Positions 1 to 7,152 of a stretch of DNA of 64,000 nucleotides are shown piece by piece. Both the position numbers and the translations under genes were made by a program. A model generated the notes under the pieces. That model did not search any database and was not told where the DNA came from. It worked only from the letters and a program-made list of their open reading frames with translations. Where the stretch lies: assembly GCF_049532985.1 (NCBI RefSeq), contig NZ_CP186693.1:2604001-2668000 (forward strand). Direction: 5' to 3'. The first letter of the stretch is position 1. Each line of letters starts with the position of its first letter. The DNA comes from Promicromonospora sp049532985. GTDB taxonomy: Bacteria; Actinomycetota; Actinomycetes; Actinomycetales; Cellulomonadaceae.

Positions 1-863
1 CGTGCGTCCATCTCGAGCCCGCCGAGGTGCGCGGTCGCGAACCGCTCGTCGAGCCGGCCGCGGAGCGCCCGTTCCACGCTGGCCGGCTGCTCCAGCATCT
101 CGGTGTACATCCGAGGCCGGCCGTCGACGGTGCCGTGCTCGTAGGCGCTCGGATCGACGTCGACCTCGCGCGCCGTGGTCTGCGTACGGGTGAGGTCCCG
201 CCGGAAGGTCGTGAAGCCCGATGCCGTGACGGTCGCCAGCTCGCCGTCGGCCAGGTGGGCCACCGTGGTGGTGTGCCGGACCAGGGCCGCCAGGTCGGAG
301 GCGACGAACATCTCCTTGTCCCCGACGCCCACGAGCAGCGGACTGCCGTTGCGGGCCACCACCACCCGGTCCGGGAAGGCGGCGTGCACCACGGCCAGCC
401 CGTAGGTGCCCTCGACGGCGTCCAGCGCCTCGACGACCTTGCCCTCGAGGGTTTCGGCGTCGGACAGGGCGACGAGATGGGCGAAGACCTCGGTGTCGGT
501 GTCGCTCGCGAGCGGCACCCCCTGGTCGGTGAGCCGGGCGCGCAGCGCGGCGGCGTTGTCGATGATGCCGTTGTGCACCACGGCGACGGCGCCGCTCGCG
601 TCCGTGTGCGGGTGGGCGTTGACGTCGGTGGCGGGGCCGTGCGTGGCCCAGCGGGTGTGGCCGATGCCCACGCGGCCGGGCATCCGCTTGGGCAGGACCT
701 CGGCGAGGTCGCGCACGCGGCCGGCGCGCTTGGCGACGCGGACCTGGGAGCCGACGACGGCGACGCCCGCCGAGTCGTACCCGCGATGCTCGAGCCGGCC
801 GAGGGCCTCGACGAGCAGAGGGGCGGCGTTCTGGCCGCCGACGTAACCGACGATTCCGCACAT
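1..863 (-). CDS. glmS: Glutamine--fructose-6-phosphate aminotransferase (isomerizing), N-terminal part
   Basis: Makes glucosamine 6-phosphate from fructose 6-phosphate and glutamine, the first step towards UDP-GlcNAc and peptidoglycan. The protein begins MCGIVGYVGG, so Cys2 is the N-terminal nucleophile of a class-II glutamine amidotransferase domain. Further hallmarks are HRGYDSAG near residue 35, GHTRWATHG near residue 75 and HNGIIDN near residue 100. About 287 residues are visible; the isomerase (SIS) domains lie beyond the window edge. The ATG is fixed by Cys2, which must follow the initiator Met. The small gene at 893-1156 lies 29 bp upstream on the same strand and may be cotranscribed. 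Confidence 0.96.
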   Translation of the reverse strand, partial: MCGIVGYVGGQNAAPLLVEALGRLEHRGYDSAGVAVVGSQVRVAKRAGRVRDLAEVLPKRMPGRVGIGHTRWATHGPATDVNAHPHTDASGAVAVVHNGIIDNAAALRARLTDQGVPLASDTDTEVFAHLVALSDAETLEGKVVEALDAVEGTYGLAVVHAAFPDRVVVARNGSPLLVGVGDKEMFVASDLAALVRHTTTVAHLADGELATVTASGFTTFRRDLTRTQTTAREVDVDPSAYEHGTVDGRPRMYTEMLEQPASVERALRGRLDERFATAHLGGLEMDA

Positions 864-892
864 GGTGGTGCTCCTTCGTGTGGTGCTGGGGA

Positions 893-1156
893 TCAGCCGT
901 AGATCATCCGGCGCAGCTGTCGCTCGGTGAGCCGTGGGGCCGCGACGACCCGGTGCTCGAGCTCGGTGGCGATGCGCTCGAAGATCTCCGGGTTGCGCGC
1001 CCCGTGGACCTTCAGCTCGGCGTGCCGCCGTCGGACGACCTCCTCCACCGGCGTGGCGTAGTACGCCACGACGTCGCCGATCACGCGCGCCGCCTCGGCG
1101 GGGGTGAGACCGGTGGTCGCCGCCACGTGGGCGACGAGGTCGGAAGACGTCCTCAT
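893..1156 (-). CDS. Small conserved-type hypothetical protein (87 aa)
   Basis: I do not recognise a function. The 87-residue protein starts MRTSSDLVAHVAATTG, is alanine- and arginine-rich, probably all helical, and ends in RQLRRMIYG. There is no signal peptide or membrane segment. The frame stays open upstream to about 1255, but that extension would run through the tyrS terminator hairpin and a perfect palindrome at 1196-1215, so the ATG at 1156 is preferred even though its ribosome site is weak. It lies just before glmS on the same strand. Confidence 0.7.
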   Translation of the reverse strand: MRTSSDLVAHVAATTGLTPAEAARVIGDVVAYYATPVEEVVRRRHAELKVHGARNPEIFERIATELEHRVVAAPRLTERQLRRMIYG

Positions 1157-1195
1157 ATCCGAGAGACTGACGCACTCGATCGCGAACAGCAATTT

Positions 1196-1215
1196 CTTGC
1201 CCGATTTCGGGCAAG
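1196..1215. promoter_or_regulatory. Perfect 20-bp palindrome, candidate operator
   Basis: CTTGCCCGATTTCGGGCAAG has 9-bp arms around TT and lies 40 bp upstream of the small gene that starts at 1156 on the minus strand. The position fits an operator over its promoter. No terminator-like T run follows. The binding protein is unknown. Confidence 0.5.
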
Positions 1216-1245
1216 TATCAGGACATGCCCGGCCGGACATGCGAA

Positions 1246-1279
1246 CGGCGGCCACCCGCTGGTCAGCGGGTGGCCGCCG
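1246..1279 (-). terminator. Hairpin terminator after tyrS
   Basis: A perfect 15-bp GC-rich stem (arms 1246-1260 and 1265-1279) with a GGTC loop lies 27 bp beyond the tyrS stop codon. There is no long T tract, which is usual for actinobacterial terminators. Confidence 0.7.
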
Positions 1280-1305
1280 GCACGCTCGGTGCGGTCAGGC
1301 CAGCG

Positions 1306-2565
1306 TCACTCCGACGTCGCCACCGCCAGGGTCTTCTTCCCCCGGCGCAGCACCGCGTGCCTGCCGTGCAGCAGGTCCTCGGCGGCGAGCGCGGCGTCGT
1401 CGGACGTGACCTTCACGTTGTTGACGTACGCACCGCCCTCGGCGATCGCGCGGCGCGCGGCACCCTTGGACGCGACGAGGCCGGAGCCCACCATGAGGTC
1501 GGCGACGAGGTCACCCGCCTTGGCGGTGACGCGCGGCAGCTCCGCGACCGCACCGTCGAGCGTCCGGGCGTCGAGCCCGTCGAGCGATCCGCGGCCGAAC
1601 AGCGCCTGGCTCGCCGCGATGACCGCCTCCGTGGCCCCCGCGCCGTGCACCAGCGTGGTGACGTCGCCCGCGAGCGCCTTCTGCGCCTCGCGCGCGAAGG
1701 GCCGCTCGGCCACCTCGCGCTCGAGCTCCGCGATCTCCTCGCGGGAGCGGAACGTGAACACCTTGAGGTAGTTCACGACGTCGGCGTCGGCCTGGTTGAG
1801 CCAGAACTGGTAGAAGGCGTAGGGGCTGGTCATCTCCGGGTCGAGCCAGATGGAGCCGCCCTCGGACTTGCCGAACTTGGTGCCGTCGGCCTTGGTGATC
1901 AGCGGCGTGGTCAGCGCATGGGCGCTGACGCCCTCCGCCTTGCGGATCAGCTCGACGCCGGCCAGCAGGTTGCCCCACTGGTCGTTGCCGCCCAGCTGCA
2001 GCGTGATGCCGTGGCGCCGGTACAGCTCGCGGAAGTCCATGCCCTGCAGCACCTGGTAGCTGAACTCGGTGAAGCTGATGCCCTCGTCCGAGGCGAGCCG
2101 CCGGGCCACGATGTCCTTGGACAGCATGGTGCCCAGCCGGAAGTGCTTGCCGATGTCGCGCAGGAACTCGATCGCCGACAGGGGGCCGGTCCAGTCGAGG
2201 TTGTTCACCATGCGCGCGGCGTTGTCGCCCTCGAAGGAGAGGTGCGGCTCGATCTGGGCGCGGATGCGCTCCACCCATCCGGCGACGATCTCGGGTGAGT
2301 TGAGGGTGCGCTCCCCCGAGTCGCGCGGGTCGCCGATCAGGCCCGTCGCGCCGCCGACCAGCAGGTAGGGCCGGTGGCCGGCGTCCTGCAGGCGGCGGGC
2401 GGTGAGGATCTGGACGAGGTTGCCGATGTGCAGCGACGGCGCCGTGGGGTCGAAGCCCACGTAATAGTCCACGGTGCCCTCCGACAGTGCAGAACGCAGC
2501 GCGGCCTCGTCGGTGGACTGCGCCACCAGGCCTCGCCATTGCAGCTCGTCGAAGATGTGGGTCAC
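1306..2565 (-). CDS. tyrS: Tyrosine--tRNA ligase
   Basis: Class I aminoacyl-tRNA synthetase that charges tRNA-Tyr. The 419-residue protein has YVGFDPTAPSLHIGN around residues 35-49 (HIGN is the HIGH-type ATP site), a KFGKS motif near residue 230 in place of KMSKS, and a C-terminal S4 RNA-binding domain (about residues 350-415, including GAAR and YVNNVKV). The length is normal for the bacterial TyrRS family. The GTG start at 2565 is chosen because AGAAGGAG lies 6-12 bp upstream; a longer in-frame start at 2640 lacks a ribosome site and adds residues not seen in the family. Confidence 0.96.
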   Translation of the reverse strand: MTHIFDELQWRGLVAQSTDEAALRSALSEGTVDYYVGFDPTAPSLHIGNLVQILTARRLQDAGHRPYLLVGGATGLIGDPRDSGERTLNSPEIVAGWVERIRAQIEPHLSFEGDNAARMVNNLDWTGPLSAIEFLRDIGKHFRLGTMLSKDIVARRLASDEGISFTEFSYQVLQGMDFRELYRRHGITLQLGGNDQWGNLLAGVELIRKAEGVSAHALTTPLITKADGTKFGKSEGGSIWLDPEMTSPYAFYQFWLNQADADVVNYLKVFTFRSREEIAELEREVAERPFAREAQKALAGDVTTLVHGAGATEAVIAASQALFGRGSLDGLDARTLDGAVAELPRVTAKAGDLVADLMVGSGLVASKGAARRAIAEGGAYVNNVKVTSDDAALAAEDLLHGRHAVLRRGKKTLAVATSE

Positions 2566-2676
2566 CGTGGATGCTCCTTCTGATGGGGTCGACCGGTCGT
2601 TGTCGGTCAGGTGTCGCTCGGCGGGCCTGCCGGCCCGCACGTCATAGTCTGCCCGACGGCGGCGCGGGACTCGCCC

Positions 2677-3099
2677 TCATTCCGTCCCGGCCTGTTCGAC
2701 GCCGGCCCGCTCACGCGCCTCGGCGCTCACGGGCGTGAACAGGTTCACCAGGGTGCCGTCGGGGTCGCGCACGAGCAGCGACCGGTTGCCCCAGGGCATG
2801 GTGGTCGGCGGGGTCACGGTCGGCACCGTGTCGTCGAGGCCGGCGAACAGCGCGTCGACGTCGTCGACGAGGAACTCCACGATGGCCGTCCGGTTGTCCG
2901 ACGGGCCCGCGGCGCCGGGGCCGAAGAGCTGGACGGTCCGGGTGCTGCCGATGGCGAGGGTGCCCCTCTCCGTGCGCAGCTCGGCGAACTCGGGGGACGG
3001 CCGGTCCGCGGTCGCACCGGTGACCCGCTCGTAGAAGGCCGCCAGGCGGTCGACGTCGTCGGTGATGAGGCGCACGGAGGCGAGGGTCGCAGGGCGCAT
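2677..3099 (-). CDS. VOC (glyoxalase/bleomycin-resistance fold) family protein
   Basis: 140 residues with two beta-alpha-beta-beta-beta repeats of the vicinal oxygen chelate fold. The N-terminal repeat begins SVRLITDDVDRLAAFYERVTG and the second contains the typical end pattern LVRDPDGTLVNLFTPV. Such small proteins bind a metal or small molecule and may be dioxygenases, isomerases or resistance proteins; the substrate cannot be read from sequence. The ATG at 3099 follows AGGAGG. The WYL-type regulator just upstream on the same strand (start 3914) is the usual neighbour of such genes and may control it. Confidence 0.85.
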   Translation of the reverse strand: MRPATLASVRLITDDVDRLAAFYERVTGATADRPSPEFAELRTERGTLAIGSTRTVQLFGPGAAGPSDNRTAIVEFLVDDVDALFAGLDDTVPTVTPPTTMPWGNRSLLVRDPDGTLVNLFTPVSAEARERAGVEQAGTE

Positions 3100-3212
3100 G
3101 GGATGGTCCTCCTGGTCACTGCCACGGTCCGTCCGTGGCTCGTGCCCCCAGCCTCGGCCTGCTCGACGACACCCCGGTGTCGGTGTTTCCGCGGCGAGCG
3201 CGGGTCGCCCGG

Positions 3213-3914
3213 TCAGCCCAGGAGGGTCAGGGTGCGCAGGTCGCCCTCGGGCACCTGGACGTCCTCCGGCCGGACCACCCGCCGCGGCGCGCGCTCGCTG
3301 GTCGCCGTGACCCGGTCGACGCGGTCGAGACGGAAGGCCCGGACGCCGTCGCGCAGGCGGCACCAGGCCAGCAGGTACCACGCCGTGGACGAGCCGACGA
3401 AGCCGAGCGGCTCGACGTCGCGCGTCGTCGCGGCGCCCGCCCGGTCGGTGTACCGCAGGCGCAGGACCCGGCGTGCGGTGATCGCGTCGGTGAGCACGGC
3501 GGGGACGGGCGGCACCTCGGGCGGCGCCCCGAGCAGGTGCACGCGGGCGGCGAGGTCGTGGGCGGCGGTCGCGTCGTCGTCCCGCATGGCCGCGAGGATC
3601 TTGCGGAGCGCCGTCGAGCCCGCGGGGGCGAACGGCGTCCCGGCCAGGCCGCCCAGTGCGACGGCGACGGCGACCGCCTCGTCGGGGCTGAAGTTGACCG
3701 GCGGGAGGGTCCTGGACCGGTCGAGGCAGTAACCACCGGTACGGCCCGGCTCGGCCCAGACGGGCACCCCGGCCTGCTGCAGCGCGCCGATGTCGCGCTC
3801 GACGGTCCGGCGGCTGACCTCGAACCGGTCGGCCAGCCAGGACGCGCTCCGCGGGCGCGGGGACACGGCCCGCAGCTCCTCGACGATCGCGTACAGGCGG
3901 TCGGTCCGGTTCAC
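3213..3914 (-). CDS. YafY-type transcriptional regulator with HTH and WYL domains
   Basis: 233 residues. An N-terminal winged helix (residues about 4-60, WLADRFEVSRRTVERDIGALQ) is followed by a WYL sensor domain (about 140-210) with the name-giving WYL at STAWYLLAWCRLRDG and the conserved RAFRLDRV. Family members sense small ligands, often nucleotides or oligonucleotides, and act as repressors or activators. It lies 113 bp before the VOC gene on the same strand, and diverges from the sugar importer that begins at 4064. Confidence 0.9.
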   Translation of the reverse strand: MNRTDRLYAIVEELRAVSPRPRSASWLADRFEVSRRTVERDIGALQQAGVPVWAEPGRTGGYCLDRSRTLPPVNFSPDEAVAVAVALGGLAGTPFAPAGSTALRKILAAMRDDDATAAHDLAARVHLLGAPPEVPPVPAVLTDAITARRVLRLRYTDRAGAATTRDVEPLGFVGSSTAWYLLAWCRLRDGVRAFRLDRVDRVTATSERAPRRVVRPEDVQVPEGDLRTLTLLG

Positions 3915-3958
3915 CCGGCGAGCCTACGCGGGCCCGACGGCGACGTTCTTCCCAATCC

Positions 3959-3972
3959 AACGATTATCGATT
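3959..3972. promoter_or_regulatory. Candidate GntR operator, site A
   Basis: AACGATTATCGATT in the 149-bp gap between the WYL gene and the sugar-importer operon, about 90 bp before the lipoprotein start. The core CGATTATCGATTA recurs at 13300 and, on the other strand with two changes, at 12601-12615. Repetition only at promoters of this island makes an operator for the local GntR/FCD protein likely. Confidence 0.6.
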
Positions 3973-4063
3973 ACTCTCCCTGAGACGTCACTCCAGAGTC
4001 GTTCGCGCCACGTCGCGCGCCACGCACAGCAGCGTGCCGCGGCATCCCCCGAAAGGATCAACG

Positions 4064-5326
4064 ATGATCAAGCACCGCACCCTCGTGAGCGTGGGCACGC
4101 TCACGGTGTCCGCCCTCGCCCTCACCGGCTGTGCCGGTCCCGACGGCGACGCCGCGGCCGGCGGCACCACCGAGCTGAGCCTGCTCGTCAACGTGACCCC
4201 CAACCTGACCGAGGAGTTCTGGAACGAGCTCGTCGCCCCGTTCGAGGAGGCGCACCCGGACATCGACGTCGTCGTGCAGAACCCGGGAGCCGAGGGCGTC
4301 GCCGCCGCCCTCCCCCGGCTCCTGACCGCCGGTGACGCTCCCGACGTGGTGCAGTCGCTGCCGCCGACGGTCGACCTGGCGCCCGAGCTCGTGGACCTGT
4401 CGCAGTACGAGTGGGCCTCCGGCGGGCCGCTGGCCGACCAGTACTCGATCGACGGCAAGTACTACATGGCCGGCATCGGCTTCCAGCTGCAGAGCCTGTG
4501 GTTCTACAACAAGACGGCATTCGAGGAGGCGGGCATCACCGGGACGCCCACCACCGTCGAGGAGCTCACCACGGCGCTCGGCAAGCTCAAGGACGCCGGC
4601 TGGACCCCGATCCAGACCGGTGGCGACTGGATGACCAGCCACTCGCTGCAGACGCTGGGCCTGCCGACCATCGTGGGTCAGGACCCGGAGTGGTTCGCCC
4701 GGATGAGCTCGGGCGAGGTGACGTTCGCCGACACCTACGGCGCGACGGTCGAGACGTACGCCGAGTGGGTGGCGAAGGGCTACGTGCCCAAGGACGCCCT
4801 GGGCATCAAGTACCCCGACGCGGAGCAGGCGTTCCTGTCCGGCAAGAGCGCGATCTACCCCATGGGCAGCTGGTTCGCCGGCACCGAGGCCAAGGCCGAG
4901 GAGAAGGCCGAGATCGGCGTCTTCGCGGCCCCCGCCGCACAGGGCGTCGGTACGCCGGCGATGGGTGCCAACATCGCCAGCCCCTACTCCATCCTCAAGA
5001 CCAGCGAGGACCAGGACGCGGCCGCCGAGCTCGTCGAGTTCCTGGTGACCGACCAGACGGCCGTGGCCGACCAGCTCGAGGTGGACGGCAACTTCCGCGA
5101 CGGCTACGAGTACGACATGGACGAGCTGGGCCAGGAGCTGCAGCAGATCGTGGCCGACACGCCCGCCGAGGCCTACACCCCGACCGGCCAGGGCTACGGC
5201 GAACGCACCCTGCCCGTGGGCTACTCCGACGAGATCAACGCCCAGACCCAGGCCCTGATCGGCGGCACCGCGGCCGCCGACGTCGAGGCGGCCATGGACG
5301 ACTGGTTCGCCTCGACCATCGGCTGA
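4064..5326 (+). CDS. CUT1-type ABC transporter sugar-binding lipoprotein
   Basis: Extracellular solute-binding protein, family 1, 420 residues. The N-terminus MIKHRTLVSVGTLTVSALAL is a signal sequence ending in the lipobox LTGC (Cys about residue 23), so the mature protein is lipid-anchored. Later segments typical of the family include the hinge-like FYNKTAFEEAGI, the GGDWM stretch and PMGSWFAG. ATG 4064 follows GAAAGGA. It leads an operon with two permeases at 5353 and 6279; no ATPase gene is present, so a shared MsiK-like ATPase is inferred. The context (GH29, AKR, lactonase) suggests fucose-containing oligosaccharides as cargo; this is inference. Confidence 0.93.
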   Translation: MIKHRTLVSVGTLTVSALALTGCAGPDGDAAAGGTTELSLLVNVTPNLTEEFWNELVAPFEEAHPDIDVVVQNPGAEGVAAALPRLLTAGDAPDVVQSLPPTVDLAPELVDLSQYEWASGGPLADQYSIDGKYYMAGIGFQLQSLWFYNKTAFEEAGITGTPTTVEELTTALGKLKDAGWTPIQTGGDWMTSHSLQTLGLPTIVGQDPEWFARMSSGEVTFADTYGATVETYAEWVAKGYVPKDALGIKYPDAEQAFLSGKSAIYPMGSWFAGTEAKAEEKAEIGVFAAPAAQGVGTPAMGANIASPYSILKTSEDQDAAAELVEFLVTDQTAVADQLEVDGNFRDGYEYDMDELGQELQQIVADTPAEAYTPTGQGYGERTLPVGYSDEINAQTQALIGGTAAADVEAAMDDWFASTIG

Positions 5327-5352
5327 ACCCCGCCAGCAGACAGGTGACCGAC

Positions 5353-6279
5353 ATGGCAGACACGCTCACCGTCGTGCCCCGCCCGCGCCGCCGCCCGGCG
5401 GCGCGGGTGTGGCGCGACCGCCTCCCCGGGATCGTCATGGGCGGCCCCGCCGTCCTGGTGTTCCTGGCGATGTTCATCGTCCCGATGATCCTCGCGTTCG
5501 TGCTGAGCCTGACCGACTGGAACGGCTACAGCCTGAACTTCACGTTCATCGGGCTCGACAACTACGCCGAGGCGTTCCGCAACCCCCGCACGGTCGACGC
5601 CGCGATCTTCACCGCGGTCGTGGCGTTCTTCGGCACGGTGCTGTGCAACGGCGTCGGGCTCGCGATCGCGGCCCTCATCTCCGGCTCGGGCCGGGCGAAC
5701 ACGCTGATGCGCACGATCTTCTTCTACCCGTACATCATCAGCGCGCTGATCATCGGGTTCCTGTGGTCGGCCATGCTGGCGCCGGAGGGCGCCGTCAACG
5801 GCCTGCTCGGGCACCTCGGTGTGCCGCCGGTCCCGTTCCTCACGGAGGTGGGGTTCGCCAAGGCGAGCGTGATCCTGACGATCGTGTGGTCGCACTTCGG
5901 CTTCAACATGATCCTGTTCCTGGCCGGCATCAAGTCGGTGCCACCCGAGTACTACGAGGCCGCCACCGTGGACGGCGCCTCGAGGTGGCAGCAGTTCCGC
6001 AACGTGACGCTGCCGCTGATCGCCCCCGTGTTCACCGTGAACCTGGTGCTCACCCTCGTGGGGCTGCTCAAGGTCTACGACATCGTCCTGGCGCTGACCG
6101 ACGGCGGTCCCGCGGGATCCACCCAGACGATCGTCTACCAGGTGCTGCGGGACTCGTTCGCGCAGTCCGAGCTCGGGTTCGGCGCCGCACAGTCGGTGAT
6201 CCTGCTGCTCGCCACGGCCGTGCTCGGTCTCGGTGTGACGTTCGCCCGGCGCGGCGCGGAGAAGAAGGTGACGGACTGA
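5353..6279 (+). CDS. ABC sugar transporter permease (MalF-like)
   Basis: 308-residue integral membrane protein with about six membrane helices, beginning near residue 25 (MGGPAVLVFLAMFIVPMIL). The cytoplasmic EAA loop that docks the ATPase reads YEAATVDGASRWQQFRNVTLP near residue 200. ATG 5353 lies 26 bp after the lipoprotein stop. Its stop codon overlaps the next start (TGATG at 6277-6281), so the two permeases are translationally coupled, as expected for subunits of one CUT1 importer. Confidence 0.95.
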   Translation: MADTLTVVPRPRRRPAARVWRDRLPGIVMGGPAVLVFLAMFIVPMILAFVLSLTDWNGYSLNFTFIGLDNYAEAFRNPRTVDAAIFTAVVAFFGTVLCNGVGLAIAALISGSGRANTLMRTIFFYPYIISALIIGFLWSAMLAPEGAVNGLLGHLGVPPVPFLTEVGFAKASVILTIVWSHFGFNMILFLAGIKSVPPEYYEAATVDGASRWQQFRNVTLPLIAPVFTVNLVLTLVGLLKVYDIVLALTDGGPAGSTQTIVYQVLRDSFAQSELGFGAAQSVILLLATAVLGLGVTFARRGAEKKVTD

Positions 6280-7148
6280 TGAGCAGGTACCCGACCCCCC
6301 GACGGACGCTGCGTGCACCCGGCGTGGGCACCGTGCTCAAGTGGGCGCTGCTCGGCGCCGGCGCCCTGGTCATGCTGGTGCCGCTGTACATCATGGTGAT
6401 CAACGCCTTCAAGCCGCAGGAGGCGATCATCGCCTCCCCGCTGGCGATCGGCCCGGACACGTTCAGCCTGGAGTACCTGCAGGCGGCGCTGACCAGCGAG
6501 AAGTTCAACGTGGTGCGCGCCTACGGCGTCACGCTGCTGTTCGTGGCGCTGGTCAACGTGTTCGGCATCGCGCTGGCCGCGCCCGTGGCGTACGTGATCG
6601 CACGTGGTCGCTCGAAGTGGCACCTGGGGCTGCTGCTGCTGTTCGTGTCCGGGTTGTTCATCCCGGGCCAGGTGACGCTCATCCCCGTCGTGTTCGTGCT
6701 GCGGGTGCTGGGGCTGATCAACACGATCCCCGGCTTCGTCCTCTTCGAGACGGCGGCCACGCTGCCGGTCACGATCTTCCTGTTCGCCGCGTACCTGCGC
6801 ACCGTGCCGCGGGACATCGACGAGGCCGCCGCGCTGGACGGCGCGGGCAAGATCCGGGCGTTCTGGGCCTGCATCTTCCCGATCATGCGGCCCGTGGTGG
6901 CCACCATCGTGGTGCTGAACTCGATCAGCGTCTGGAACGACTTCGTCAGCCCGCAGATCATCCTGGGCCCCAGCTCCGGCATCTACACCGTGACCACGGG
7001 CGTGTACGCGGCCGTCGGTGAGTTCTCGACGGACTACACGACCGTCTTCCCCACGCTGCTGCTCGCGGTGACGCCCGCGATCGTGTTCTTCGTCGTCATG
7101 CAGCGGCACATCATCGGCGGCCTGGTCGCCGGGGCGACGAAGGGCTGA
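6279..7148 (+). CDS. ABC sugar transporter permease (MalG-like)
   Basis: 289 residues, about six membrane helices, the first near residues 18-40. The EAA loop reads IDEAAALDGAGKIRAFWACIFP near residue 185, the characteristic MalG-type ATPase contact. It overlaps the preceding permease by one base and is followed 4 bp later by the unrecognised enzyme gene at 7153, so all belong to one transcript. Confidence 0.95.
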   Translation: MSRYPTPRRTLRAPGVGTVLKWALLGAGALVMLVPLYIMVINAFKPQEAIIASPLAIGPDTFSLEYLQAALTSEKFNVVRAYGVTLLFVALVNVFGIALAAPVAYVIARGRSKWHLGLLLLFVSGLFIPGQVTLIPVVFVLRVLGLINTIPGFVLFETAATLPVTIFLFAAYLRTVPRDIDEAAALDGAGKIRAFWACIFPIMRPVVATIVVLNSISVWNDFVSPQIILGPSSGIYTVTTGVYAAVGEFSTDYTTVFPTLLLAVTPAIVFFVVMQRHIIGGLVAGATKG

Positions 7149-7152
7149 GGCG

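Noticed and set aside
893..1255. Longer N-terminus for the small gene before glmS
   Set aside because: It would run through the tyrS terminator stem and an exact palindrome and begins without a ribosome site.
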